From Roseibium aquae (GTDB lineage Bacteria > Pseudomonadota > Alphaproteobacteria > Rhizobiales > Stappiaceae), in assembly GCF_008711285.1 (NCBI RefSeq), contig NZ_VXDC01000016.1, forward strand, positions 1 to 52,347: a stretch of DNA of 52,347 bases, read 5' to 3'. Each line of letters opens with the position of its first letter. Within the stretch, counting starts at the first letter, position 1. This document shows positions 24,133-33,433 of this stretch, piece by piece. Both the position numbers and the translations under genes were made by a program. Below the pieces are notes generated by a model. That model had not been told where the DNA came from. It ran no database searches and worked only from the letters and a program-made list of their open reading frames with translations.

Positions 24133-25458
24133 CTAGAGATCTAGCTCTTTCGCTTCTGTCCTATGGTACATGCTGGCCAGATCGTTATGGCGGATGCGGA
24201 ACTGGCTTCGCCGCTTGATGCTCATTTTCGATGTGCCGTCATTTTCAAGCTTTATGGCAGGATCATAATAGATGGTACCGTTCGCTATTGCCCGGAGAAA
24301 CAGGGTCAGATCTGTCTCTTCGCAGAGCAACACCTTGGGCCCGAACCTGTACTCAGGCGGCGGCGTGCGAAACAGGGATGGCATGTACGCGGCCTGGGCA
24401 TGCTTTCGTTTCCAGTGTTCAAGAATGCCGGTGTATTTCCAGAGCGCAGCAATCTCGCCGTTCCGGTCCTGTAGCGTGATACCGCCTTCCAGATCGATTA
24501 TCTTTCCCTTGTCGAAGTCGTATCCGGTGAGCCGCAACTGCAATCCGGTGTCTGCATGGTATGGACGTACGGAGGAGTAAATGCCTCCGAAATTCAGGCG
24601 GTTGTCCTTGCCGCCTTTATCCGCATAGCCAAAGCGCCGGATAAATGCTTCTACGCCTTTGTCTCGATAGTACCCCCCTGTGGGCTCCGGTGTCAGAAGG
24701 GTCACCGGGCTTTTAGGACGGTAGCTGTCGAAATCTGCAACAGAAAACTGCTTGATTTCCCAGCCGAGGTAGTCTGGTTCGGCGTATCCGTTAGGTGAAA
24801 TGCCAAGTTCGGCTTCGAGCGTATATCCACCGCCGTTCCGGGCTGTATATGGCCGGATTATGCCGTCCGAACCCAGCTTCTGTGACGCAATCCACTGTTT
24901 TTGGTAGATTGCCGAAAGGGCTTCCAAAAGGCGCTCCTTTGTGCTTCCGAGTCCCTCTGTCGCTGATATCTCGAGGAAGACGCCGACTTCCTCAAGACCG
25001 TCTCTTTGATCCAGTTCGCGTGCCAGTGGGCTGTCCGGACCAGCAGCATGACCAAGTACCGAGCCATCTTCCGTGATCCCGAGAAACAGAACTCGCCCTG
25101 GATCCCGAACACGCATGATATCGGCCGGCGCTTGCCTGCAGCCCTTGAGAAACCCGGACATCCGGACTTCCGGATACTTCGGATACAGTATCAGCTGCGT
25201 ATTCGGCGCGTGGTGGTGGCCAGTGTCGTCAATCCAGTAGAAGTCGACGGGAGCCTTGGCCCGGTCCCTGACACTCCCGGCCATTTCGGTATCGTCGTTC
25301 TGGATGTCGCCATAAGGAATAATGTTTAGAGCTGTAAAGTCTCCACCGAGGTAAACTTGGTTTTTTGAATTGTCATTGGGTGCAAGTCTTTTGGCGTAAA
25401 TTCGTTTTGCACCGTCCTGGCGCATGAGGCCCACAAGGGCGTCGATTGTTTCAATCAC
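24133..25458 (-). CDS. MvaI/BcnI-family restriction endonuclease
   Basis: This 441-residue protein is read from GTG 25458, overlapping the vsr stop by eight bases. The C-terminal two thirds have the MvaI/BcnI catalytic core, with YAEPDYLGWEIKQF (D...E-x-K, about residues 230-245) and a following SPVTLLTPEPTGGYY segment. Family members are monomeric enzymes that nick each strand of CCWGG or CCSGG. A longer N-terminal domain (about 1-190) precedes the core and may bind target or regulate. With the upstream Dcm-like methylase, which would protect the inner cytosine, it forms a complete type II system. Confidence 0.75.
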   Translation of the reverse strand: MIETIDALVGLMRQDGAKRIYAKRLAPNDNSKNQVYLGGDFTALNIIPYGDIQNDDTEMAGSVRDRAKAPVDFYWIDDTGHHHAPNTQLILYPKYPEVRMSGFLKGCRQAPADIMRVRDPGRVLFLGITEDGSVLGHAAGPDSPLARELDQRDGLEEVGVFLEISATEGLGSTKERLLEALSAIYQKQWIASQKLGSDGIIRPYTARNGGGYTLEAELGISPNGYAEPDYLGWEIKQFSVADFDSYRPKSPVTLLTPEPTGGYYRDKGVEAFIRRFGYADKGGKDNRLNFGGIYSSVRPYHADTGLQLRLTGYDFDKGKIIDLEGGITLQDRNGEIAALWKYTGILEHWKRKHAQAAYMPSLFRTPPPEYRFGPKVLLCEETDLTLFLRAIANGTIYYDPAIKLENDGTSKMSIKRRSQFRIRHNDLASMYHRTEAKELDL

Positions 25459-25912
25459 CGGGGCGTCCTGTAACTTCCAGTTTTCCTGATTCGCTGCGCA
25501 ACCAGTTTACCAGAACACTCTCGATTTCAGCAGGTTGGAGTCTTTTTTTGCCCTTTATCGCGCATTCCCAGACCGTTGCCACGCGCCACTGGCTATCCAG
25601 AAGCTTCTGGTTCGCAACAACGTCGCGGTCGGCGTTTGCCGATATCTTCTGACGCCAGAATTCTGTTCGTGTTGAAGGGAGCTTGAACAGGTGACACCGG
25701 TGACCATGCCAGAAACATCCGTGTACAAAAATCACGGCCCTGTATTTCGATAAAACGATATCAGGTTTGCCGGGAAGTTTCCTGTGGTGCAGCCGATAGC
25801 CAAAACCGGCCGCATGGAGCATTTTCCGAACGTAGACTTCGGGTTTTGTATCTTTCCCCTTTATGCCGGACATCATCCGGCTGCGGACCTCCGGCCTGAC
25901 TACATCAGCCAT
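25451..25912 (-). CDS. vsr: very-short-patch mismatch repair endonuclease Vsr
   Basis: The protein has 153 residues and starts at ATG 25912 within the end of the dcm-like gene. It matches Vsr throughout: [20 protein letters not shown] at the N-terminus, the catalytic PDIVL aspartate (about residue 51), the zinc- and DNA-binding [12 protein letters not shown] (about 62-73), and VWECA (about 114). Vsr nicks next to T:G mismatches that arise when 5-methylcytosine deaminates in CCWGG-type sites. Its presence supports a 5-methylcytosine methylase upstream and a Dcm-like target. Confidence 0.95.
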   Translation of the reverse strand: MADVVRPEVRSRMMSGIKGKDTKPEVYVRKMLHAAGFGYRLHHRKLPGKPDIVLSKYRAVIFVHGCFWHGHRCHLFKLPSTRTEFWRQKISANADRDVVANQKLLDSQWRVATVWECAIKGKKRLQPAEIESVLVNWLRSESGKLEVTGRPGD

Positions 25913-27173
25913 TTACTGCTGCTTTGACCTCGTCACCGGTCACTGTGCTGACGACAGGGGTGGGGGAGGCAAACCCATCTGTTACCGATTTGGGAAGTAA
26001 CGGGCTCATCGCCTCAGCAATGGCCTCTACGACAGGCACAACAACTGCGTTTCCGAACTGCTTGTAAGCCTGCGTATCTGAAACCGGGATTTCCCATTTC
26101 CGGTTTCCCCGTTCAAACCCCATCAAACGTGCACACTCTTTTGGCGTCAGCCGTCTCGGCCGGTTGCCCTTACCCTGATCGATAAGGATCTCTGACCCGT
26201 CCTTGTAGTACCGGGCGGAAAGTGTCCTTGCCACATCGTCAGGCCCGAAAAGTCCAAACCCGAAACCGTTGCCCTTTGCCTCGTGTTTTTTCTTGTAGTT
26301 CTGCAAGTACGCCCAGAGTTTCGGCGTCAGCGTGTATTTCTCCGGAACGGTATCTTCAAGAATGGTCCCGAGTGTCGGTTCAGGTCCGATCGGGGCTACG
26401 ATTTCATCGAACGAGAAGTCTTTTGAATGGTCGAGGAAGCCGACGATAAAAATACGGTCACGCCCTTGTGGAACCCAGGGACGGGCGCTGAGAACCTTTG
26501 TTGTAACCCGGTATCCGAGTTCCTGCTCCAGCACGTTCATGATGGTCGCAAACGTGCGGCCCTTGTCATGCCGCTGCAGGTTTTTCACGTTCTCGAGCAA
26601 AAAAGCCTTGGGACGGTGGAAGCGAATTATCTGTGCGACGTCAAAAAACAGCGTGCCCTGAGTGTCATCAAGGAAACCATGCGGTCGACCGAGTGCATTC
26701 TTTTTTGATACGCCGGCAATCGAAAAAGGCTGGCACGGGAAACCGGCAAGCAGAACATCATGCGCCGGAATTCTGGCCAAAGCCTCGTCACCTGACGTGA
26801 ATTCCCTTATATCTCCGGCAAATACGTGCTCAGGGTCATTCCGGAAATTCTTGCGATAGGTTTCGGTTGCGTATTTGTCCCATTCGCTTGTGAAAACACA
26901 CTTCCCTCCAATGTTTTCAAACCCGACCCGAAGGCCGCCAATTCCAGCGAAAAGATCGACAAAGCGGAACCGGGCATCCTGTTGCGGCGGACTATTCTGG
27001 TCAGCCATCAATCTGAGTATGTCCATAGCGAGGGGCGAGGGGGTACTTTCGCCGCTTTCATGGCGATACGCTGACCGGACCGATACTTTTGTAATCCTTG
27101 CAGCCTCTTCAATGGTGAGTCCGGCCATTTCGCGGAGACGGGAAAACTCGTTTGGCGTGGTTGTAATTGCCAT
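25905..27173 (-). CDS. C5-cytosine methyltransferase (Dcm-like) with N-terminal HTH
   Basis: This 422-residue protein starts at ATG 27173; a TTG lies one codon earlier. Residues about 8-58 ([20 protein letters not shown], then [14 protein letters not shown]) form an XRE-type helix-turn-helix. The m5C methylase motifs follow in order: [15 protein letters not shown] (I), [11 protein letters not shown] with catalytic cysteine (IV), ENVKNL (VI), [11 protein letters not shown] (VIII) and [10 protein letters not shown] (X). The N-terminal domain is known in EcoRII/Dcm-like enzymes that repress their own gene. It is the first gene of the dcm-vsr-endonuclease operon, which places methylase synthesis before cleavage activity. 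Confidence 0.9.
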   Translation of the reverse strand: MAITTTPNEFSRLREMAGLTIEEAARITKVSVRSAYRHESGESTPSPLAMDILRLMADQNSPPQQDARFRFVDLFAGIGGLRVGFENIGGKCVFTSEWDKYATETYRKNFRNDPEHVFAGDIREFTSGDEALARIPAHDVLLAGFPCQPFSIAGVSKKNALGRPHGFLDDTQGTLFFDVAQIIRFHRPKAFLLENVKNLQRHDKGRTFATIMNVLEQELGYRVTTKVLSARPWVPQGRDRIFIVGFLDHSKDFSFDEIVAPIGPEPTLGTILEDTVPEKYTLTPKLWAYLQNYKKKHEAKGNGFGFGLFGPDDVARTLSARYYKDGSEILIDQGKGNRPRRLTPKECARLMGFERGNRKWEIPVSDTQAYKQFGNAVVVPVVEAIAEAMSPLLPKSVTDGFASPTPVVSTVTGDEVKAAVNG

Positions 27174-27433
27174 CAACCCGAATCCTTACTGTGTCGTTGA
27201 GTGCCACGTTGGCACAAAGATTCCCGGTTATCAATTAAAATGTTCTTGTTATGTTCTTTTTGCCTCGTCTTTACACAGCATATCGCCTCATCCGGATGTG
27301 GCCTTTGTGTACGGCTCCCAGTTGGCTCCGTTTGGTTGCTCTAAGAAAAAGTAGCAAAACTTGACAATACAACCTTTGCGTTTTTAAGCTGTCGCAGCAA
27401 TTTCTGGTCCCTTTTCCGCAATCCGGACCACGC
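27174..27433. other. region containing the left end of prophage 2
   Basis: These 260 bases hold no supported gene. The first half is AT-rich and should carry the promoter of the dcm-like operon on the minus strand. The left phage end with its transposase sites must lie between here and the repressor gene, but no unambiguous terminal TG and repeated sites could be fixed by eye. Confidence 0.4.
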
Positions 27434-27958
27434 TCAAGCCTCGCGTTTCCCGGCGCCGGGGTCGTTCAGCGCTTCCCGCAAGGTTTTAGTGAGATGGGTT
27501 TCCAGCCAGGGCAGCAGGCTGTTGAGTTCCAGCGGGTCAGCCGGGTCGTCGGCCTTGGCCATCACGAGGTTGTAGGCGCGGGCGAGTTCTCCGGCGCGGG
27601 CGTCCTGGGGCAGGCGAATGTTTGCCGCCGCATGGGTGCGCTCCACGATCCGGGCGACCTTTTTCAGGAGATCGGGGTCTATCGGGACCGCGGTGCGCTC
27701 GCCGGGCCGTGGTTCGGCTGATCCTTGCGAGCGCGCCGGTGTGCCTTCGCCGGTCAGGAGCCAGTGCAGATCGACCCCGCAATCGACCGTCAATCTCGCC
27801 AAGAGAATTGCGTCCGGCGTCCGGTCACCCCTTTCGTAGGTCGCATAGGTTGAATCGGAAATGCCAAGTCTGGCGCAGAATTCGGCCCGTGTGAGGTCTC
27901 CGCGGATCGTGACAAGGCGTTGAGCCAGTTCTGTTTTTGGTTTTGACGGCCTCGCCAT
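27434..27958 (-). CDS. phage repressor (Mu c-type position, XRE helix-turn-helix)
   Basis: The protein has 174 residues and starts at ATG 27958 (MARPSKPKTELAQRLVTIRG). Residues about 10-65 are an XRE helix-turn-helix (LTRAEFCARLGISDSTYATY). The C-terminal part is helical and lacks a LexA-type serine-lysine peptidase signature, so release would not be by RecA-stimulated self-cleavage. It is transcribed to the left, divergent from ner, exactly as Mu c, and would hold the lysogenic state by binding the operators at 27968-28016. Confidence 0.8.
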   Translation of the reverse strand: MARPSKPKTELAQRLVTIRGDLTRAEFCARLGISDSTYATYERGDRTPDAILLARLTVDCGVDLHWLLTGEGTPARSQGSAEPRPGERTAVPIDPDLLKKVARIVERTHAAANIRLPQDARAGELARAYNLVMAKADDPADPLELNSLLPWLETHLTKTLREALNDPGAGKREA

Positions 27959-27967
27959 TGATAACAA

Positions 27968-28020
27968 AACACACTAAAGTGCATAAATAATCTTCAAATA
28001 CGCACGATTGTGTGTATACT
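27968..28020. promoter_or_regulatory. early operator pair and early promoter
   Basis: Two related 18-base inverted repeats are present: AACACAC-TAAA-GTGCATA (27968-27985) and TACGCAC-GATT-GTGTGTA (27999-28016). They agree in 10 of 14 arm positions, and their centres are 31 bases apart, close to three helical turns. The second overlaps TATACT (28015-28020), a good -10 for the early operon. Both lie between the divergent repressor and ner genes. Confidence 0.65.
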
Positions 28021-28138
28021 CCCCTTGGTTGCGAGTTTCCCGAACTCGAAAACGCCGGTCAAACCGGCGCATTCATTCCTGATCCGATGGCCGCCTCAAG
28101 GACTGCACTCCCGATGGGCGGCCGCGATGGAGGCTGGC

Positions 28139-28504
28139 ATGGCAGGGGATACACACCAGAACACAAGACCGTCACAGCGGGACCGGCATGCGATCCGGGC
28201 CGATGTGATGCGTTCGGGCCGGCAGCGCTTTGGCGCCGGCTTCACGCTCCAGTTCCTGTCCTGGGCCTATGGCGAACAGCTCTCCACCGTGTCCGATGCC
28301 CTTCGGGCCGATCCCCAAAGCCGGCGCGGCAAGATCATTGTCGCGCATTTTCTCGGGGCCGATCCTGAAGATCTGTGGCCGGACGACCGGTGGGGCTCCA
28401 TGCTGCGTACCTACCACCCGAGTCTCCGCCCGAACGCTACACCGTCCGCCTTCCAAAAGGCCAGACAAAACAAATCCTCCCGCCAGACACGGGTGGCGGC
28501 GTGA
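28139..28504 (+). CDS. ner: Ner-like transcriptional regulator
   Basis: The protein of 121 residues starts at ATG 28139, five bases after GGAGG; ATG 28127 is possible but has no ribosome site. The segment RADVMRSGRQRFGAGFTLQF to DPEDLWPDDRW is the Ner/Nlp winged-helix layout, ending with the typical PE-(I/L)WP motif. In Mu, Ner turns down both the early and repressor promoters once transposition has started. It is longer than Mu Ner by a basic C-terminal tail. The stop overlaps the next start (TGATG). Confidence 0.75.
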   Translation: MAGDTHQNTRPSQRDRHAIRADVMRSGRQRFGAGFTLQFLSWAYGEQLSTVSDALRADPQSRRGKIIVAHFLGADPEDLWPDDRWGSMLRTYHPSLRPNATPSAFQKARQNKSSRQTRVAA

Positions 28505-29391
28505 TGGCCGCGCCCCGTCCGCACCCCGCCAAAGCCCGGACGGCTGGACTGCGGACCTTCGCGGACGTCCCCGTTCGCGCGATCCGGGTCCCGGACGACC
28601 GGCTGCGGTCCTTCGATCCCGACTGGGCGGCGGTGCTGGCGGAGATGTTTCTCGACAGCGGACAGCAGACGCCGATCGATCTCCTGGCTGAGGGGAAGGG
28701 GTTTGTCCTGATCTCCGGCCTGCACAGGCTGGAAGCTGCAAAGCTATTGAGATGGTCCGAGATCGCCGCGCAGATCGTGCCGGAAGACATTTTTCCTTCC
28801 AGCGATGTCCTCCGCCGCCGGGAGCTTCTGGAAAACCTCGCCCGCAAGGATCTGAATGCCCTTGAGCGCTGCGAAGGGCTGGCCGAACTGAAGGCGGTCC
28901 ATGAGCTGCTTTATCCGGAAACCCGGAAGGGCGGCGATCGCAAGAGCCGGGCCTTTCAAGAGGCGCAAAAAAATCAAACGGCAATCTTTGCCTTTTGCCA
29001 CCATGCGGCGGAGACCACCGGCCTGTCGGACCGGGCGGTGCGGCTGGCGATCACCATCTGGCAGGGCCTTGCGCCGGACAGCCGGGCGCGTCTCAAGGGC
29101 ACGCCGCTCGCCAACAAGCAGAGCGACCTGAAAGCGCTCAGCGAACTGGCCGCCGAGACCCAATCCAGGGTCCTGGACCTGATCCTGGCCCCGGTGCCCA
29201 AGGCGATGTCCGTTGCGGACGCGCTGGTGGTGCTCGCCGGACGCCCGCCGCTGAGCGAGGCGGAAAAGCTCTTCAAATCGGTTTCAAACAGTCTTTCAAA
29301 ACTCAATTCAAGCGGCCGGGCCGCGGTGTTCCGGCAGCACAAGACCGAGATCCTCGATCTCGCGCAGCGGGAGGGATGGTTCGATGCGTAG
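28504..29391 (+). CDS. ParB/Spo0J-type nuclease-domain protein
   Basis: The 295-residue protein begins at ATG 28504. Residues about 20-110 show the ParB N-terminal fold, with DSGQQTPIDLLAEGKGFVLI and SGLHRLEAAKLLRWSEIAAQ (the G-HR-EAA motif), followed by ENLARKDLNALERCEGLAEL. Such genes are common between ner and the transposase in alphaproteobacterial Mu-like phages. They may act in host takeover or regulation rather than partition. Overlaps on both sides show it is in the early operon. Confidence 0.8.
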   Translation: MAAPRPHPAKARTAGLRTFADVPVRAIRVPDDRLRSFDPDWAAVLAEMFLDSGQQTPIDLLAEGKGFVLISGLHRLEAAKLLRWSEIAAQIVPEDIFPSSDVLRRRELLENLARKDLNALERCEGLAELKAVHELLYPETRKGGDRKSRAFQEAQKNQTAIFAFCHHAAETTGLSDRAVRLAITIWQGLAPDSRARLKGTPLANKQSDLKALSELAAETQSRVLDLILAPVPKAMSVADALVVLAGRPPLSEAEKLFKSVSNSLSKLNSSGRAAVFRQHKTEILDLAQREGWFDA

Positions 29392-29842
29392 GCCCCGCGA
29401 TCCTTACACAATCGACATGTTCAAGGGCTGGACGCCGCCCCGGGTCTCGGTCGGCTTCGAGCCCGGATCCATTCCGGGCAAGCGGCTGTCCTCGCGCATC
29501 AGCCGGGCGGTGGCCAAGGCGCTGCGGGAATCCGGCAAGGACCGGGCGACGATCGCAGGGCAGATGTCGCAGCGTCTCGGATCCCCGGTCTCTGTTGCCA
29601 TGCTCGACAGCTATGCTGCCGAAAGCAAGACGGACCATAACATTTCCGTGGAACGGCTGATCGCGCTGATCCACGCCACGGGCAAGACCGAGCTGCTCGG
29701 GTTTCTGGCCGACGAGTTCGATCTGGCGGTGATCCCCAAGCGCTATGAGAACGTCATCGAGCTCGCCCTGATCGAGGATCACAAGCGGGAGATCGAGGGC
29801 CGGGCACGCTATCTGCAAGCCAAGATCCGGAGCGCGCAATGA
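29384..29842 (+). CDS. early phage protein of unknown function
   Basis: This 152-residue protein overlaps its neighbours by 8 and 4 bases. The sequence has a helical region SSRISRAVAKALRESGKDRA with QMSQRLGSPVSVAMLDSYAA, which looks like a helix-turn-helix, and ISVERLIALIHATGKTELL. A DNA-binding role near the transposase is likely. I cannot assign a named family. Confidence 0.6.
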   Translation: MRRPRDPYTIDMFKGWTPPRVSVGFEPGSIPGKRLSSRISRAVAKALRESGKDRATIAGQMSQRLGSPVSVAMLDSYAAESKTDHNISVERLIALIHATGKTELLGFLADEFDLAVIPKRYENVIELALIEDHKREIEGRARYLQAKIRSAQ

Positions 29843-32019
29843 AGCTCTGGCACACCGCGCAGGACCTCGCCGACCTCAAGCTCGACGGCTTTCCGGGAAC
29901 CAAACGCGGTGTGCACAAGCTGATCGAGCGGGAGGGCTGGGCGGATACCCCGCTCTGCCGCCGCCGGTCCGGCTCGCTCGGGGGCGGGGGCTTTGAATAT
30001 CACATCGACCTTTTGCCGCTGCCCCAGAAACTTGCCTATGCCGCCCGGTTCATCTGCGTCGAGCCGGACGATTTTGCCTGTGAGACCCACGAGGACCTGA
30101 CCACACGGGAACGGACCACGCGCGATGCCCGGCTGATCGTCCTGAAAGTGGCTGAGCGGTTCCACAAACAGTCCGGGATGGGCCAGGCGGTGAGCGATCA
30201 CCTGTTTTCACAGGCCTATAGGGCCGGGCAGGTGGCCGTGCCCGAGTGGGTTCACGCTGAAATCACATCGCTTTCACGGCGCACCTTGAGCCGCTGGCGC
30301 GCGCACATGAAACGCGATCTCAACCGGCTTGGCTCCGATCCCTCCTTTGCGCGCAAGGGCAAGGGGATCCTCGACCGGGCCGAACAGGGGCGTTTGCGCG
30401 CCTGGTGCCTGGCGCTTCATGCCAGCAACCCGTTTCTCGCCGCCAAACACATCCGCACCGCCGCGCTCGCCGAATTCGGGCCGTCCGTGCTGATCGATGG
30501 CAAACAAGGCCAGCGGCGGGTGGCGATGCCGCCGCTCCGCACCTTTCAGGATGCGCTCAAACGCTGGAAAGAGACGCACCGGAACGAACTCCTGAAGATC
30601 ACCGATCCGGATGCCTACAAGTCCACGATCCGTTTTGCCGCCACCGGCGCCAACCGGAGGGAACGGCTCAACGAGGTCTGGGAAATCGACGCCTCGCCCT
30701 CGGATGTGATGACCACGGACGGGCGCAAGACGATCTATGCGGCGATCGATCTCTATTCCCGCCGGTGCCTGCTGCTGATTTGCGACACGCCGCGGGCGGC
30801 CGCGGTCGGGCTTCTCCTGCGCAAATGCCTGATGGCCTGGGGCGTGCCGGAGGAAATTGTCACCGACAACGGCTCCGATTTCGTGGCCAGGGCAACCAAG
30901 CGGCTGCTGGACGCGCTGGGGATCGAGCACGACCCTTGCGAGCCGCATGCGCCGGAGCAAAAGGGTACGGTGGAGCGGCTGATCGGCACGTTCCAGCGCG
31001 ATTGCGCGGCAACGCTTCCCGGCTTCATTGGCCATAATGTCGCCGACCGGAAGGTGATCGAGGCCAGAAAAGCCTTTTCGGCCCGCCTGGGGACGGAGGA
31101 TGCGAAGCTCTTCCATGTGGAAATGAGCGCGGCCGAGCTTCAAGCCGAAGCCGACCGCTGGGCGCTCCAGCAATATGCCCACACGCCCCATGCCGGGCTC
31201 AAGGGCAAGACGCCGTTTCAGGCGGCGCAGGCCTGGAACGGCGATCTTCGCGCGATCAAGGACCCGGCTGTGCTCGATGTCCTGCTGGCGCCGGTTCCGG
31301 GATCCGATGGCCTGCGGCGGGTCACCAAGCTCGGGATCCGGGTCGATGGCAGCCAGTATCTCACCGGCGATGTCATGCCGGGCCGGACTATCCTGTGTCG
31401 TCACAATCCGGACGACCTCGGCCGCCTGTGGCTGTTCGAGCCGGATGGCGAGACGTATCTCGGCGAAGCGCTGTGTCCGGATCTCGCCGGGCTGGATCCG
31501 GCGGCGACGATCGCCGAGGTCCGCGCCCGGCAAAAGGCGCTGGAAACGGACGCGCTGGCCGATATCCGCAAAGCCAAGCGCCGGATCACGCCGCGCACGG
31601 TCGCCGAGGCGCAGCGCGCGGCCTACCAGATGAATGCCGACATTCTGGCCTTTCCCAAGCCAGCCCGGCCTCATGAGACGCCGCAATCGCTGGCGGCCAG
31701 GGCTGCGAAACAAAAACCCAAGCCACAACCGCTGTCGGGCCGGGAAGCGGCCATGTTCGACCGTCTGACGCAGGCGGACAAACCCGCCGTCCCGGCCACT
31801 GTCCCGGCCACCGTCCATGCTTTGGCCGCAGCCGACACACCCGAGAGCCGGTTCCAGCGGGCCTTGCAACTGGAGGCGCGCCTGGCCGAGGGCACACCGC
31901 TCAGTGACCGGGACGCGCTCTGGCTCACCGGCTACAGGGAAGGCCCCGAATACCGCGCCCGCAAGCTCCTGAGCGACCACGCCGCCCACTCCATCAGAGG
32001 ACCGAGGAGACCTGGATGA
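29839..32019 (+). CDS. Mu-type transposase A (DDE recombinase)
   Basis: This 726-residue protein starts at ATG 29839, overlapping the previous stop. The N-terminal part (about 1-60) is the MuA end/enhancer-binding winged helix (WHTAQDLADLKLDGFPGTKR). The RNase-H catalytic core has D284 (WEIDASPSD), D343 (VTDNGSDF) and E379 (KGTVERLIG), with 35 residues between the last two. A Mu-transpos_C beta-barrel follows, then a tail (about 600-726) likely to contact the ATPase B. It cuts the phage ends and joins them to target DNA in both integration and replicative transposition. All key residues are present. Confidence 0.95.
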   Translation: MKLWHTAQDLADLKLDGFPGTKRGVHKLIEREGWADTPLCRRRSGSLGGGGFEYHIDLLPLPQKLAYAARFICVEPDDFACETHEDLTTRERTTRDARLIVLKVAERFHKQSGMGQAVSDHLFSQAYRAGQVAVPEWVHAEITSLSRRTLSRWRAHMKRDLNRLGSDPSFARKGKGILDRAEQGRLRAWCLALHASNPFLAAKHIRTAALAEFGPSVLIDGKQGQRRVAMPPLRTFQDALKRWKETHRNELLKITDPDAYKSTIRFAATGANRRERLNEVWEIDASPSDVMTTDGRKTIYAAIDLYSRRCLLLICDTPRAAAVGLLLRKCLMAWGVPEEIVTDNGSDFVARATKRLLDALGIEHDPCEPHAPEQKGTVERLIGTFQRDCAATLPGFIGHNVADRKVIEARKAFSARLGTEDAKLFHVEMSAAELQAEADRWALQQYAHTPHAGLKGKTPFQAAQAWNGDLRAIKDPAVLDVLLAPVPGSDGLRRVTKLGIRVDGSQYLTGDVMPGRTILCRHNPDDLGRLWLFEPDGETYLGEALCPDLAGLDPAATIAEVRARQKALETDALADIRKAKRRITPRTVAEAQRAAYQMNADILAFPKPARPHETPQSLAARAAKQKPKPQPLSGREAAMFDRLTQADKPAVPATVPATVHALAAADTPESRFQRALQLEARLAEGTPLSDRDALWLTGYREGPEYRARKLLSDHAAHSIRGPRRPG

Positions 32020-32777
32020 CGCACAACCGCACCTCCGAGACCCGATCCGGTGGTCTCGCCGCCTTGAAGAATGTCGCAAGGTTCCTGACCCTCGTCGAAC
32101 TCTTGCGCGCCAGCGGGCCGCATCTGCCGGGCATCGGCGTGTTTCACGGGTTTTCCGGGTATGGCAAGACCTATTCGGCGATCTACGCCCAGAACGTCAC
32201 GGGCGCGCTGCGGGTCGAGGTCGGCGACAGCTGGACCCGCAAGAAGTTTCTGGAAAACATCCTGAAGGAGGCGGGCCGCGAACCCCGGCGCGGCTCGATC
32301 GCGGATCTCACCGAGCAGGCGATCCTGGCGCTTGGCGATGATTTCGACCGGCCGCTGATCATCGACGAGGCCGACAAGCTCGCGGACAAGAACATGCTCG
32401 AGCTGATCCGCGAGATCCAGGAGCATTCCCAGGTGCCGATGCTGCTGATCGGCGAGGAGCTGCTGCCGCAAAAGCTTCAAGCGGTCGAACGGGTGCACAA
32501 CCGGGTGCTGGAATGGGTGCCGGCGGAAAAATGCGACCTGGACGACACGCGGGCGCTGGCGGACCTGTTTTGCCCCGGCCTTGTTCTTTGCGAGGATCTG
32601 ATCGCCCAGGTGCTGGAGAAGTCCGGCGGCCGGGCGCGGCGGATCGTCGTCAATCTCAACCGGATCCGCGAGACGGCGCGCAACGAGCGGGCGGACACAG
32701 TCAGCACCGGCCGGTTTCCGGAAGACTGGTTCTATACCGGCGATCCGCGCGGCCGGGCAAAGCGGAGGGCCGTTTGA
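32016..32777 (+). CDS. Mu B-type AAA+ target-selection ATPase
   Basis: This 253-residue protein overlaps the transposase stop by ATGA. It has the Walker A motif GFSGYGKTYSA (about residue 48), the Walker B motif PLIIDEADKL (about residue 115), and sensor-like LLIGEELLP. Like MuB it should form ATP-dependent filaments on DNA, choose targets, keep insertion away from the phage itself and stimulate transposase A. It is shorter than Mu B (312) and lacks the N-terminal helix-turn-helix, as in many alphaphages. Confidence 0.9.
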   Translation: MTHNRTSETRSGGLAALKNVARFLTLVELLRASGPHLPGIGVFHGFSGYGKTYSAIYAQNVTGALRVEVGDSWTRKKFLENILKEAGREPRRGSIADLTEQAILALGDDFDRPLIIDEADKLADKNMLELIREIQEHSQVPMLLIGEELLPQKLQAVERVHNRVLEWVPAEKCDLDDTRALADLFCPGLVLCEDLIAQVLEKSGGRARRIVVNLNRIRETARNERADTVSTGRFPEDWFYTGDPRGRAKRRAV

Positions 32778-33433
32778 TGCCGATCCAGCTCGAATTGCGC
32801 GTGACCACTGGCAAACCCGTCTACCGGGGCCATGATCACTATTGGAGTGTGATCCGGGATCTGGGCAAGGGCGGGCGCCTGTTCACCTTTGAAGAGATCG
32901 ATCTGAGGTGCAACGACCGGGACGGCAAATGCATCAGCGATTATGTCATCCGTCTGCTGCGGGCCGGATTTCTCGAAATTGCCGAGACCCGCGACCATCT
33001 GGTGACCCGTTATGCCTCCACAAACAAGAGCACGCGACCCGAAAATGTCTACCGGCTGCTAAAACGCCCTTCCGCAACACCGATCCTCAACCGGGACGGT
33101 TCGCCCGGCAAGCTGGGGCAGGGCCAGATCCAGCTGTGGACCGCAATCCGGTCGCTGTCCGCTTTCGACGTCAATGAGCTGGCGATCGCAGCCAGCACGG
33201 TGGATGTGCCGGTTCGGGCAAAGTCGGCGCAAGCCTATATCTACCGGCTGGAGCTTGCCGGGTATCTGCAGGTGCTGCGCAAGGGAAAAGCGGCAACACC
33301 AGGCATCTGGCGTCTGAACCCCGCCATGAACACCGGGCCAAAACCACCGAAAATCCTGCGCTCCAAACTCGTTTATGACGCGAACCTGAAACAGGTCATG
33401 GGACCCGTTGTGGCCGAAGAGGTAGCGGCATGA
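32777..33433 (+). CDS. early phage protein with two winged-helix-like segments
   Basis: The protein of 218 residues begins at ATG 32777 inside the B stop. Two similar parts are visible: HYWSVIRDLGKGGRLFTFEE through YVIRLLRAGFLEI, and IQLWTAIRSLSAFDVNELAI through YIYRLELAGYLQVLRKG. Each looks like a winged helix ending in a wing, so it may be a tandem DNA-binding protein. It is common after B in related phages. The function is unknown. Confidence 0.6.
   Translation: MPIQLELRVTTGKPVYRGHDHYWSVIRDLGKGGRLFTFEEIDLRCNDRDGKCISDYVIRLLRAGFLEIAETRDHLVTRYASTNKSTRPENVYRLLKRPSATPILNRDGSPGKLGQGQIQLWTAIRSLSAFDVNELAIAASTVDVPVRAKSAQAYIYRLELAGYLQVLRKGKAATPGIWRLNPAMNTGPKPPKILRSKLVYDANLKQVMGPVVAEEVAA

Noticed and set aside
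19631..27433. Exact prophage ends with TG/CA termini and target duplications.
   Set aside because: Several TG and CA candidates exist, but no repeated transposase sites could be matched between the two regions by eye, so no coordinates are given.
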